From Flagellimonas oceani (GTDB taxonomy: Bacteria > Bacteroidota > Bacteroidia > Flavobacteriales > Flavobacteriaceae): DNA of 64,000 bases. Position numbers and translations under genes: made by a program. Positions 17,984 to 26,771 of the stretch are shown one piece after another. The notes beneath the pieces are model-generated. The model worked only from the letters and a program-made list of their open reading frames with translations, was not told the origin of the DNA and ran no database searches. The stretch is taken from the NCBI RefSeq assembly GCF_011068285.1, contig NZ_CP049616.1, forward strand, positions 1-64,000, in the 5' to 3' direction. Numbering within the stretch: position 1 is the first letter of the stretch; each line of letters starts with the position of its first letter.

Positions 17984-18784
17984 ATGAATGTAGTCAGTTA
18001 CCGTCCCCAAAAACCCTTGGATTCCGTTTTTAGGGAATGTTACTACATCCATATTGAACATGAAAAGGGGAAAAAACAGATTCCCGTCATTGATGATTGC
18101 TGTTACGACTTTGTGTTTTTCAAAGAAGCCAATGGTGTTTTTTATTCCGGGCCCGGTCATGATTCGGTCCCCATTAAAAGCAAAACGTTTACTATTCATG
18201 ATAGAACTCCGCCATACCGGATTGAGGCGGCAAATTCACTCACTTTTTTCACCATTAAATTGCAGCCATGGGCAAACGCTCATTTCTTTTCAACACTAAA
18301 AGAGTCCGGTGTGGTCGATATGGGTCGGAACAATACTGAGTTGACTCATTTTCATGAACATGTTTTTAAGGCCAACGAAGTGGCCGATAAATTTGTGCTG
18401 GCCGAAGAATTCATGAATCAAAAAATGTTTGAAATGCCAGCTTCCGCGGCATTCGTCCGTAATATTTGTGAATTTATCTATGACCAACAGGGCAAGGTGA
18501 GCGTAAATGGGCTGAGCGATCATTTTGAACGTTCCCGACAGTATCTGGGGAAAATTTTTAAAAAAGAGGTAATGTATGGCCTCAAACGGTTTATCATAAC
18601 CGTCCGTATTTTGGATTTGGTAAAGTTTAAGCTGAAAAACCCCGATATTTCACTTACGGAGCTCTGTTACCAATGTGGCTATTTCGACCAGCCCCACTTT
18701 ATCAATGATTTTAAACGGGTATGTGGGGTGAGGCCATTGGAATTTTTTAATGATCTGCCTGAGTTTTTTCTGCGGCATCGATAG
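17984..18784 (+). CDS. AraC family transcriptional regulator
   Basis: 266 residues. An N-terminal ligand or dimerisation domain (about 1-140, cupin-like as in DUF6597 proteins) precedes a C-terminal pair of AraC helix-turn-helix motifs (about 165-255), including the typical LTELCYQCGYFDQPHFINDF. It should bind tandem direct repeats, which are present in its own upstream region. The effector is unknown. The next gene on the same strand, a serine hydrolase lipoprotein, starts 60 bases downstream. Confidence 0.9.
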   Translation: MNVVSYRPQKPLDSVFRECYYIHIEHEKGKKQIPVIDDCCYDFVFFKEANGVFYSGPGHDSVPIKSKTFTIHDRTPPYRIEAANSLTFFTIKLQPWANAHFFSTLKESGVVDMGRNNTELTHFHEHVFKANEVADKFVLAEEFMNQKMFEMPASAAFVRNICEFIYDQQGKVSVNGLSDHFERSRQYLGKIFKKEVMYGLKRFIITVRILDLVKFKLKNPDISLTELCYQCGYFDQPHFINDFKRVCGVRPLEFFNDLPEFFLRHR

Positions 18785-18844
18785 GTTTCCATTTTTACAA
18801 TTAAATCATCATGGATCTTAGGTTCTTTGCACAAAATATTAATC

Positions 18845-20158
18845 ATGAAACACATTTTGGGCATTTTTGGAGTACTGCTGTTTGCGGCTTGCGGACAAAA
18901 TTCTGGGCAAAAGAAAATGTCGATTTCCCCTAAACTTGAGTCTGTCCGGGATTCTGTGGATACCTATTTTACCAAATTGACGGAACTGGAACGGTTCAAT
19001 GGTGTTCTTCTGGTTTACAAAAATGATACGCTTTTGCTGGATAAGGCCTATAATTTGAATCGGGATAGCAGCAGTTCAACCTATGTAACTACCGATTTCC
19101 AGTTTGACATCCATTCCATCTCCAAATTGATGACCCATTATCTGATGGCCCAATTGGAGTTGGACGGAAAGTTATCCATGGACCAAACTTTGGATGCCTA
19201 TTTTGATGATTTCCCCAGAGGCAGCGAAATTACCTTGAGCATGCTCTTGGAACATAAATCGGGCCTGCCCAGGGAATTAATGGGCTTCGAGGGAGAGGAA
19301 TATCAGCTCACATCGGACGAAATATTGGAATTGTCAAAAGAACAAGCTCTATTATTCCGACCGGGTACGGATGTGCAATATTCCAATGTTGGTTACGAAA
19401 TATTGTACTACATCATCGCCAGCATGTATGGAAAATCATTTTCGCAATGTGTGGTGGATGAAATTTTTGGACCGTTGGGAATGGATTCTAGCGGAGTCCA
19501 TTTCTTTGTGAAGGAAAATCGAGTGAAGAACATGGCCCAAAACCATGTGTTGAAGGATGGCAAAATAACGCCGGTCGATAATATTCAGAAGGATGAGTTC
19601 CGAAATGCACGTCTCTTTTCAACGGCGGATGACCTCAAAAAGTTTATGGATCATATCAAGCAGGAACCTTATGCTTCAATTTTGAAAGATAAAAACGGGG
19701 TTCTGGCCAAGGATGGCGGCTCCAAAGGTATCCGTGCACAAGTGTACAGCGATTTACACAATCATTTTGATTTTGTGCTTCTGGCCAATTATGATGAAAT
19801 CCCTTTTTTTGAAGCCATAGATGATATGGTAAAGCTGTTGAACTCAGAAAAAGTCGATTACCCGAAGGAAATCAATAGAAAAGCCATTGCAATAGATGAA
19901 GGAGTGCTCCAGAAATACGCGGGCGCCTATACATTTGCCGATTTTGATGGATTGGTGTTGGAGGTGAGGGTTGAAAACGGCCATTTGGCCCTATTTCAAA
20001 AAGGAGAAAAAATAGGAGAACTGCAGGCGGAGAGTCCGACCGTGTTTTTTGAGGACCCCAAGGCTGCGGAATCATTTGAATTCGTTAAAAATGAATCGGG
20101 CACCTACGATGCCTTGATGGGATGGAAGGGTATAGTGGTAGCGGGTAAACGCAATTAG
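18845..20158 (+). CDS. serine hydrolase lipoprotein, class C beta-lactamase family
   Basis: 437 residues from the ATG at 18845. An upstream TTG at 18827 would only extend the signal peptide. The lipobox is LFAAC (Cys16). The beta-lactamase/penicillin-binding fold has the SxxK motif S91-I-S-K94 and the YSN motif at 179-181. The C-terminal about 100 residues form a lipocalin-like extension. These proteins are esterases, D-aminopeptidases or DD-peptidases more often than true beta-lactamases, so resistance should not be inferred. It lies downstream of the AraC gene and convergent with the YihY gene, 10 bases away. Confidence 0.87.
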   Translation: MKHILGIFGVLLFAACGQNSGQKKMSISPKLESVRDSVDTYFTKLTELERFNGVLLVYKNDTLLLDKAYNLNRDSSSSTYVTTDFQFDIHSISKLMTHYLMAQLELDGKLSMDQTLDAYFDDFPRGSEITLSMLLEHKSGLPRELMGFEGEEYQLTSDEILELSKEQALLFRPGTDVQYSNVGYEILYYIIASMYGKSFSQCVVDEIFGPLGMDSSGVHFFVKENRVKNMAQNHVLKDGKITPVDNIQKDEFRNARLFSTADDLKKFMDHIKQEPYASILKDKNGVLAKDGGSKGIRAQVYSDLHNHFDFVLLANYDEIPFFEAIDDMVKLLNSEKVDYPKEINRKAIAIDEGVLQKYAGAYTFADFDGLVLEVRVENGHLALFQKGEKIGELQAESPTVFFEDPKAAESFEFVKNESGTYDALMGWKGIVVAGKRN

Positions 20159-20168
20159 AACATTGCAT

Positions 20169-21071
20169 CTACTTGTTCAATTCGCTGTAGGGCACAAAAA
20201 GAATATTGTATTTTTTGGCGTAGGTGTAGGTAAATTGAGCCCCAAAGAATAGAATCATGCAGGAGTAGGAAACCCATAAAAGGACCAAAACAATTGCACC
20301 AGCTGCGCCGTAGGTAGAGCCGGGATTGGCCTCTCCAAAATAGAGGCCCAACAGAAACTTGCCTATCACAAATAAAATGGCGGTAAGCAATGCCCCGAAC
20401 CAAACCGCTCGCCATTTTATCTTGGCATCGGGCAGGAACTTGAACATTAGGGCAAACATGATAGTGATTATGCCCAAAGATGATATGATGTCCACCAGAT
20501 AGGCGAGGTATACGGCCGCTTCGGAAATAAAACTTTTAAGGTAATCGTTCAATGCCGTTATGGCGGCGGTTATGATAAAACTGATCAGCAATAAAAATCC
20601 GATAACGAGAATAAATGCAAAGCTCTTTGCTCTTTCGGTGAGTAATTTCCAGAAATCGAATCCTGGAGAGCCTTTGATACGCCATATTTCGTTTAGGGAT
20701 ATCTTTAATTGATAAAAGACTCCGGTGGCACCAAAAAGTAACGTCCCGATACCGATTATGGTCGAAACTAAATTTTTGTCCCTGTTCTGTGTGTCTTCCA
20801 CGATTCCCTGAATGGTTTCTGCGGCATTGGGGCCAAGGGCAATCGAAAACTCGTTGGTCAACCGTCCCTCTACAATATCCACGCCCCAGATAGACCCGAC
20901 CACATTGATGATGATCACCAACAGGGCGGGAAGCGATAGAACAGCGTAGTAGGCGACCACGGCACTCAACCGCCAAGGGTTGGCTTTGCTCCAAGCTTTA
21001 AAGGTGTCCAAGAAAAGATGCGGAAAATCCTTGAACTTAAACCGATTGGCATATGTGTGACCTTCTTTCAA
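20169..21071 (-). CDS. YihY/BrkB family inner-membrane protein
   Basis: 300 residues with about six membrane helices. The family pattern is visible in the N-terminal WSKANPWRLSAVVAYYAVLS segment and in the C-terminal YGAAGAIVLVLLWVSYSCMI segment. The family was once mis-annotated as ribonuclease BN; its molecular role is still unclear, with transporter-like or envelope functions proposed. The 252-bp region upstream (21072-21323) is AT-rich and holds no gene. It does hold 10-bp inverted arms ACGTAAAAAC/GTTTTTACGT at 21161 and 21248, of uncertain meaning. Confidence 0.88.
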   Translation of the reverse strand: MKEGHTYANRFKFKDFPHLFLDTFKAWSKANPWRLSAVVAYYAVLSLPALLVIIINVVGSIWGVDIVEGRLTNEFSIALGPNAAETIQGIVEDTQNRDKNLVSTIIGIGTLLFGATGVFYQLKISLNEIWRIKGSPGFDFWKLLTERAKSFAFILVIGFLLLISFIITAAITALNDYLKSFISEAAVYLAYLVDIISSLGIITIMFALMFKFLPDAKIKWRAVWFGALLTAILFVIGKFLLGLYFGEANPGSTYGAAGAIVLVLLWVSYSCMILFFGAQFTYTYAKKYNILFVPYSELNK

Positions 21072-21323
21072 AAGATAGAATTCGATGGGTTTAAAAACTA
21101 TTTAAGGATGAATTTAATGGTTCTAAGAACCGGGAATTGCTCGAAAAGCATTAATTGTTGACGTAAAAACAACAAAATGAAAAATTAATTGGAATCTAGT
21201 GATGCAATGATAACTATTTGAAATACAACAAGATAATAAAATAAACAGTTTTTACGTTATTAGATGAATTGTGCTTGTAAAAAATTGTCTTACAAATAGT
21301 TAAGTAGATTAAACCTCAATGAT

Positions 21324-21842
21324 ATGAAAATACTAAAATTGTCGAAATTATTCAGCCTATTGTTTGCCCTGTTATTGTTTGGTGCCTGTAGTGATGGTGA
21401 AGATGGTGCAGTTGGCCCACAAGGAGAACAAGGGGTTCAAGGAGAACCGGGAGAAGACGGTAATGCCAATGTGAAAAGTTATTTGTTTGAAGATCAATCA
21501 TTCATGGCCGGTGAAGTTCCCTTTGATTTACCTGCTGTAACGCAGGATATATTGGATAACGGAGTAGTTTTGGCCTATTTACGTCCGCTAAATGCTAATC
21601 TTTGGTTTGGAATTCCCTATTACTATCAAACCAGTAGTTTAACGGTTTATGGAATCTTTCCCGGTACCGTGACGTTATCCAGTACATTCGATGTTAATAA
21701 CTATGATTTTAGATTTGTCGTAATCGAAGGAACAGATGGCTCAGCATTCAAGGGGATGGGAGTAGAGCAAGAACTGAAACAAGCAGGAGTGGACGTTTCC
21801 GACTTTTATCAGGTTGCCGATTACTACGGATTGGATTATTAG
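21324..21842 (+). CDS. small collagen-like lipoprotein
   Basis: 172 residues. The signal peptide ends in LFGAC (Cys about 22), followed by eight Gly-X-Y triplets starting GED GAV GPQ and then a beta-rich domain of about 120 residues with no recognised family. The architecture (lipid anchor, collagen stalk, small head) copies that of the gene at 17081, but the head domains are not obviously alike. It is probably a surface or periplasmic lipoprotein. Confidence 0.75.
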   Translation: MKILKLSKLFSLLFALLLFGACSDGEDGAVGPQGEQGVQGEPGEDGNANVKSYLFEDQSFMAGEVPFDLPAVTQDILDNGVVLAYLRPLNANLWFGIPYYYQTSSLTVYGIFPGTVTLSSTFDVNNYDFRFVVIEGTDGSAFKGMGVEQELKQAGVDVSDFYQVADYYGLDY

Positions 21843-21858
21843 ATAATCTGGAAACAAA

Positions 21859-21880
21859 AAACCCTATAAACATAGGGTTT
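21859..21880. terminator. weak hairpin between the lipoprotein gene and tRNA-Leu
   Basis: AAACCCTAT / ATAGGGTTT stem with an AAAC loop and a short T tract on the plus side and an A tract on the other. It may end transcripts from both directions. Confidence 0.5.
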
Positions 21881-21894
21881 ACAGGGCTTTTATG

Positions 21895-21979
21895 TACTCG
21901 AGGCGGGACTTGAACCCGCACGGGCAAAATGCCCACAGGATTTTAAGTCCGGCGTGTCTACCAATTCCACCACTCGAGC
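21895..21979 (-). tRNA. tRNA-Leu(TAA)
   Basis: On the minus strand the 85-nt sequence starts GCTCGAGTGGTGGAATTGG, has an anticodon loop with TAA (CTTAAAA), a long variable arm as in class II tRNAs, the TTCAAGTC T loop and a closing 7-bp acceptor stem (first pair G-T). The CCA end is not encoded. Confidence 0.95.
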
Positions 21980-21993
21980 CTGGACTTGAAACA

Positions 21994-22019
21994 AAAAAAC
22001 GCTGCAAGCAGCGTTTTTT
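21994..22019 (-). terminator. hairpin between the two tRNA genes
   Basis: AAAAAACGCTGC / GCAGCGTTTTTT with only AA between the arms, so the real loop is a little larger. It lies between tRNA-Gly and tRNA-Leu on the minus strand and has the form of a terminator, so the two tRNAs may be separate or partly attenuated transcripts. Confidence 0.6.
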
Positions 22020-22024
22020 ATTCG

Positions 22025-22097
22025 AGCGAAAAACGGGATTCGAACCCGCGACCTCCACCTTGGCAAGGTGATGCTCTACCAACTGAGCTATTTTCGC
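22025..22097 (-). tRNA. tRNA-Gly(GCC)
   Basis: A 73-nt cloverleaf on the minus strand beginning GCGAAAATAGCTCAGTTGG, with anticodon loop TTGCCAA (GCC), T arm CGGGTTCGAATCCCG and acceptor strand TTTTCGC. The CCA end is not encoded. Confidence 0.95.
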
Positions 22098-22174
22098 ATT
22101 GTTAAAAGAACTCTGCACTTTTTCCAAGCGCGGATGCAAATTTATAATATTTCTATTAAAATAAAAGAATTTTT

Positions 22175-24796
22175 TTAGGAAGATGCTTTTTTCTTTTTTC
22201 CCAACAATCGCTTGATCTCGTTTAATTTCATTAAAGCTTCCACAGGTGTCAGAGTATCAATGTCCAAGTGTAAAATTTCTTCCTTGATTTCTTCCAGCAA
22301 TGGGTCGTCCAAATTGAAAAAACTCAATTGCATTTCATTTTGGGAGGCCTGCAACTTGTCGCTGACCTCTTCAGTGGCGTGCGATTTTTCCAGTTTTTTT
22401 AGGATTTTGTTCGCTTTTTGAATCACTTGTTGTGGCATTCCGGCCATTTTTGCCACATGGATTCCAAAACTGTGCTCGCTGCCCCCGGGAACCAATTTCC
22501 GTAAAAAAAGCACGTTGTCCTCCAGTTCTTTTATTGAAACATTAAAGTTTTTGATGCGCGGAAACGTATTGGTCATATCATTGAGTTCGTGGTAGTGCGT
22601 GGCAAATAAGGTCTTTGCCTTGGCGGGGTGTTCGTGCAGATATTCCGAAATCGCCCAGGCAATGGAAATACCATCATAAGTGCTGGTGCCACGTCCAATT
22701 TCATCAAGCAACACCAAACTGCGTTCGGAGAGATTGTTCAAAATGGAAGCGGTCTCGTTCATTTCCACCATAAAAGTGGATTCACCCATCGAAATGTTGT
22801 CGCTGGCTCCGACCCGGGTAAATATTTTATCCACAACACCCAAATTGGCCTCTGTAGCAGGAACAAAACTTCCCATCTGTGCCAATAGGACAATAAGTGC
22901 CGTTTGCCGTAACAGGGCCGATTTACCACTCATGTTGGGCCCTGTTATCATAATTATTTGTTGATCCTCTCGGTTCAGGAAAACATCGTTGGTCACATAG
23001 GCATCGCCAATGGGCAACTGCTTTTCAATCACAGGGTGTCGACCTTCTTTAATATCGATATCCGTGGAGTTGTTGACAACTGGCTCAATATAATTGTTTT
23101 CCTTGGCCAATTGGGTAAATCCGCAAAGGCAGTCCAATTGGGCGATAAGGTGTGCATTTAATTGTACAGGGGCAATGTACTCTTGCATCCATACGAGCAA
23201 TTGCTCAAAAAGTTGTTGTTCCAATTGATAGATTCGCTCTTCGGCACCCAAGATTTTGGACTCGTATTCCTTTAATTCTTCGGTAATGTAACGCTCTGCG
23301 TTGACCAAGGTCTGTTTGCGTATCCAAGTTTCTGGAACCTTGTCCCTGTGGGTGTTCCTGACCTCGATATAGTACCCAAAAACGTTGTTGGAAGCAATTT
23401 TTAGGGATGTAATACCCGTTTCCTTGGTTTCGCGTTCCAACATTTTGTCCAGATAATCTTTTCCGGAGAAAGCGAGACCTCTAAGCTCATCCAGTTCTTC
23501 GGAATAACCTTTGGCAATGGTGCTGCCTTTGGCAATGTTCACCGGAGCTTCTTCATTGAGCACTTCTTTTATTTTTGAGCGGAGCGCATCACAATCGTTC
23601 AAGCGTTCCCCAATACTTTTTAATGAATCGTTGGAACTATTTTGCGCCGATTGTTTGATGGGAACCACAGCCTCTAACGAGTTTTTAAGTTGAACCACCT
23701 CTTTGGGGTTGATTTTGCCGGTGGCCAATTTGGAAATCAAACGTTCCAGGTCCCCCATTTGCTTGATATGCCCCTGAATTTTGTTCAGTTGTTCGTTCTC
23801 ATCCTTTAAATAAGAGATTACCTGATGCCTTTGCTGGATTTTTTCCACATTTTTCAAGGGAAGCGCCAACCATCTTTTGAGCAATCGTCCGCCCATTGGC
23901 GAAATGGTCTTGTCGATAATGTCCAGCAAGGTCACCGCATTCTGGTGCGAAGAATGGTAGAGTTCCAGGTTCCTGATGGTAAAGCGGTCCATCCAAACGT
24001 ACTCTTCCTCGGCTATGCGCTGTATTTTGTTGATGTGCTGCAACCGGCTGTGCTGGGTTTCTGAAAGATAGTGCAGCACTGCACCTGAGGCAATAATACC
24101 ATGAATAAGATGTTCGACACCAAAACCCTTTAGGGTTTGTGTTCCAAAATGATGGTTCAAACTCTCTTGGGCATAGTCTTCCTGAAAAATCCAATCCTCC
24201 AAAAAGAAACTATGGAACTGGTTGCCAAAATGTTCAACGAACTCCTTTTTATGGTTTTTGGATACCAAGACCTCGTTTGGGGAAAAATTCTGGAGCAATT
24301 TGTCCACCTGTTCCACCGAGCCTTCCGAGGTCAAATATTCCCCCGTTGAAATATCCAAAAAAGAAACCCCAAGCTTGTTCCGCCCAAAATGGACCGCACA
24401 CAAAAAGTTGTTGCTCTTCGCGGAAAGGATGTCGTCGTTGAGGGCCACCCCCGGTGTGACCAACTCCGTTACGCCACGCTTTACAATGCTTTTGGTCTGT
24501 TTCGGGTCTTCCAACTGGTCGCAAATGGCCACCCGTTGTCCAGCTTTGACCAATTTGGGCAAATAAGTGTTCAGCGAATGGTGCGGGAATCCTGCCAATT
24601 CGGTCTTGTCGCCACCATTGTTCCTATGGGTAAGGATAATGCCCAAAATCTTGGCGGCCTTTACCGCATCTTCTCCAAAGGTCTCGTAAAAGTCTCCAAC
24701 ACGAAACAATAACAAGGCATCAGGGTGCTTTACCTTAATGGCATTGTACTGTTGCATTAGAGGGGTTACTTTCTTATTCTTTTTCTTGGCTGCCAA
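22175..24796 (-). CDS. mutS: DNA mismatch repair protein MutS
   Basis: 873 residues, normal for MutS1. The N-terminal mismatch-recognition domain contains the Phe-X-Glu motif within [12 protein letters not shown]. Connector, lever and clamp domains follow. The ATPase domain has Walker A GPNMSGKS at about 617-624, a Walker B with [14 protein letters not shown], and a helix-turn-helix C-terminus. It recognises mismatches and small loops in the cytoplasm and recruits MutL. It is monocistronic here, divergent from the RNA methyltransferase gene and ending near the tRNA pair. Confidence 0.98.
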   Translation of the reverse strand: MAAKKKNKKVTPLMQQYNAIKVKHPDALLLFRVGDFYETFGEDAVKAAKILGIILTHRNNGGDKTELAGFPHHSLNTYLPKLVKAGQRVAICDQLEDPKQTKSIVKRGVTELVTPGVALNDDILSAKSNNFLCAVHFGRNKLGVSFLDISTGEYLTSEGSVEQVDKLLQNFSPNEVLVSKNHKKEFVEHFGNQFHSFFLEDWIFQEDYAQESLNHHFGTQTLKGFGVEHLIHGIIASGAVLHYLSETQHSRLQHINKIQRIAEEEYVWMDRFTIRNLELYHSSHQNAVTLLDIIDKTISPMGGRLLKRWLALPLKNVEKIQQRHQVISYLKDENEQLNKIQGHIKQMGDLERLISKLATGKINPKEVVQLKNSLEAVVPIKQSAQNSSNDSLKSIGERLNDCDALRSKIKEVLNEEAPVNIAKGSTIAKGYSEELDELRGLAFSGKDYLDKMLERETKETGITSLKIASNNVFGYYIEVRNTHRDKVPETWIRKQTLVNAERYITEELKEYESKILGAEERIYQLEQQLFEQLLVWMQEYIAPVQLNAHLIAQLDCLCGFTQLAKENNYIEPVVNNSTDIDIKEGRHPVIEKQLPIGDAYVTNDVFLNREDQQIIMITGPNMSGKSALLRQTALIVLLAQMGSFVPATEANLGVVDKIFTRVGASDNISMGESTFMVEMNETASILNNLSERSLVLLDEIGRGTSTYDGISIAWAISEYLHEHPAKAKTLFATHYHELNDMTNTFPRIKNFNVSIKELEDNVLFLRKLVPGGSEHSFGIHVAKMAGMPQQVIQKANKILKKLEKSHATEEVSDKLQASQNEMQLSFFNLDDPLLEEIKEEILHLDIDTLTPVEALMKLNEIKRLLGKKKKASS

Positions 24797-24812
24797 AGCG
24801 ATTTAATTCTGT

Positions 24813-24820
24813 TACTTTTG
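24813..24820 (+). promoter_or_regulatory. putative -7 box upstream of the TrmH-like gene
   Basis: TACTTTTG matches TAnnTTTG. A TTG at 24786-24788 is 24 bases upstream, slightly longer than the usual -33 spacing. It implies an 80-base leader before the ATG at 24905. Confidence 0.4.
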
Positions 24821-24904
24821 CCCAAAATTGGGACGAAAACGAATATATTGTTTTCATTGGCCATCAGAAATTTTTGTTGATATTTTCACCCCAATGTTTA
24901 AAAA

Positions 24905-25444
24905 ATGAACCGAAAACTGGAAAATAGTGAACTGGACCGTTTGGACGTGGACAGTTTTAAGGAAGCGGAAAAGTCGCCCATCATCATCATTTTGGACAAT
25001 GTCCGTAGTTTGAACAATATTGGTTCGGTATTCCGGACGGCCGATGCCTTTTTGGTTCAGAAGATTTATCTCTGCGGCATCACGGCGACCCCGCCGCATA
25101 AGGATATTCGAAAAACCGCATTGGGCGCCACCGAAAGTGTGGATTGGGAATATCGAAAGGATACGTTGGAATTGGTTGAAGCGCTAAAAGAGGAAGGAGT
25201 ACGTATAGTGTCGGTGGAACAAGCTGAAAACTCGGTTATGCTGAACGACTTCCGTGTGGATTCAAAGAAAACGATTGCCCTAGTTTTCGGAAACGAGGTA
25301 AAAGGGGTTTCGCAGGAAGTGGTCTCGGCCAGCGATACGGTTTTGGAGATCCCGCAGTTTGGGACCAAACATTCCTTGAATATATCGGTAAGTGCCGGAG
25401 TGGTAGTGTGGGATGTCTGGAGCAAACAAAACGCCAAAAAATAA
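24905..25444 (+). CDS. SPOUT family RNA methyltransferase (TrmH/SpoU type)
   Basis: 179 residues. The three SpoU motifs are visible: NNIGSVFRTADAF, IALVFGNEVKGVSQEV and LEIPQFGTKHSLNISVSAG. The fold is a knotted SPOUT methyltransferase that uses S-adenosylmethionine to 2'-O-methylate a ribose in tRNA or rRNA. The size is that of TrmL/TrmH-like enzymes without an N-terminal RNA-binding domain. The target position cannot be assigned. It is divergent from mutS. Confidence 0.9.
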   Translation: MNRKLENSELDRLDVDSFKEAEKSPIIIILDNVRSLNNIGSVFRTADAFLVQKIYLCGITATPPHKDIRKTALGATESVDWEYRKDTLELVEALKEEGVRIVSVEQAENSVMLNDFRVDSKKTIALVFGNEVKGVSQEVVSASDTVLEIPQFGTKHSLNISVSAGVVVWDVWSKQNAKK

Positions 25445-25448
25445 AAAT

Positions 25449-25467
25449 GGCCCTGCAAAACAGGGCC
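25449..25467 (-). terminator. terminator for the folK-dNK gene
   Basis: Stem GGCCCTG / CAGGGCC with a CAAAA loop. The T-rich run needed for release follows only on the minus strand, so it most likely ends the gene at 25560-26702. Confidence 0.65.
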
Positions 25468-25559
25468 GTATGTAAAGTCTGAGTTAGTTAGTTTCTCTTT
25501 TAGAGGTTGCTAATAAAATAAAACCATTCGTTATATCCAAACATTTTCCAAGAATTCTC

Positions 25560-26702
25560 TTAAATGTTTGACAAAAGTATGTTGTCTTCCAGCTTTTGTA
25601 AAATGAATTCGTAATCGTCCGGATTACTAACAAAATCCAATTCTCCCATATCCACGATAATGGTGTTTTGACTGGGGTTACTCTTGATAAAATCCAGATA
25701 GCCACGATTGATTTTTTCCAGATAGCCCGGGTCTATATTCTGTTCGTAATCGCGCCCCCGTTTTTTAATGTTGGCGAGCAACCGTTCGGTATTTTGATAG
25801 AGGTAAAGATAGATTTCCGGCTTTTTCACCTCTTTGTACATAAAACTAAAAACCTTTCGGTATAGATTAAATTCTTCACTCTGCAGGGTGACCTTGGCAA
25901 AAATCAACGATTTGAAAATATCATAATCGCTCACCATAAAATTTTTGAAGAGGTCAAACTGTGAGGTGTCGTCCATAAACTGTTGGTACCTGTCCGCCAA
26001 AAAAGACATTTCCAAAGGAAAGGCATATCGCGCTTGATCCTCGTAAAACTTGGGCAGAAAGGGGTTGTCCGCAAAGCGTTCCAGTACCAATTTGGCGTTA
26101 AAGTCATTGGCGATCATTTTGGACAAGGTGGTTTTTCCCGCTCCAATATTTCCTTCGATGGCAATGAGCTGCAACTGGGAAAACAATCCCGATCTATCCT
26201 TAAAAAGCTTGTGCTTGGTCTTTGTCAACCTTGTTTTGTCCCTACATTCCTGTAAAAGATTGCGGGTGTCCTTATAAAGTACCGGATGGTAAAACTGTGG
26301 GGCAATATCGCTCAACGGCTTTAGAACAAAGTTCCTATGCTGCATTTGAGGGTGGGGAATCACCAGATCATCATTGTGTATGGCTTCTGTGCCATAATAG
26401 ATAATATCAATGTCCAAGGTCCTGGAACTATGTCCCGCTGCCGCACGGACCCTTCCAAAATCCTGCTCGATCTGCAAAAGGGTGTCCAATAACTCCTTTG
26501 GTTCCAGTGGAGTTAGGAGGGAGAGCACAATATTGAGGAAGTCATCACCTTCAAAACCCATTGCCGGATTTTCATAGACGGAAGAAATATCCAAGATCTT
26601 TCCTGCTTTCTGCTGAATACGAAAAATAGCTTTTTGGAGATTCGTATAACGATTTCCCAAATTGCTTCCCAATGAAAGATAAACCTTTTGTTTTCTTACC
26701 AT
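25560..26702 (-). CDS. folK: bifunctional HPPK (FolK) - deoxynucleoside kinase fusion
   Basis: 380 residues with two enzymes in one chain. Residues 1-160 are hydroxymethyldihydropterin pyrophosphokinase (LGSNLGNR, ENPAMGFEGDDFLN, RTLDIDII), the folate step before dihydropteroate synthase. Residues 178-380 are a deoxynucleoside kinase of the dGK/dCK type with P-loop GNIGAGKT (184-191), an ERF-type motif and an Arg-rich lid (KKRGRDYE). It would phosphorylate a deoxynucleoside for dNTP salvage. A linker of about 20 residues joins the parts. This fusion is seen in several Flavobacteriia. The same window also encodes DHFR, ThyA and a nucleoside transporter. Confidence 0.93.
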   Translation of the reverse strand: MVRKQKVYLSLGSNLGNRYTNLQKAIFRIQQKAGKILDISSVYENPAMGFEGDDFLNIVLSLLTPLEPKELLDTLLQIEQDFGRVRAAAGHSSRTLDIDIIYYGTEAIHNDDLVIPHPQMQHRNFVLKPLSDIAPQFYHPVLYKDTRNLLQECRDKTRLTKTKHKLFKDRSGLFSQLQLIAIEGNIGAGKTTLSKMIANDFNAKLVLERFADNPFLPKFYEDQARYAFPLEMSFLADRYQQFMDDTSQFDLFKNFMVSDYDIFKSLIFAKVTLQSEEFNLYRKVFSFMYKEVKKPEIYLYLYQNTERLLANIKKRGRDYEQNIDPGYLEKINRGYLDFIKSNPSQNTIIVDMGELDFVSNPDDYEFILQKLEDNILLSNI

Positions 26703-26742
26703 AATCCAAGAAACAAAGTAAACAAAACAATACTACATTGGT

Positions 26743-26750
26743 TATATTTG
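26743..26750 (+). promoter_or_regulatory. putative -7 box upstream of sppA
   Basis: TATATTTG matches TAnnTTTG and lies 21 bases before the sppA start codon. No clear -33 element is seen. Confidence 0.4.
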
Positions 26751-26771
26751 ATGCGTATTAAATTTGACTGA

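Noticed and set aside
18845..20158. Serine hydrolase read as an antibiotic-resistance beta-lactamase
   Set aside because: SxxK and YSN are shared by esterases and peptidases of this fold. The lipoprotein signal and C-terminal extension fit the broad family, and nothing points to drug resistance.
21161..21257. 10-bp inverted arms ACGTAAAAAC / GTTTTTACGT in the gap before the second collagen-like gene
   Set aside because: The arms are 77 bp apart in AT-rich DNA and not near a recognisable promoter, so chance cannot be excluded.
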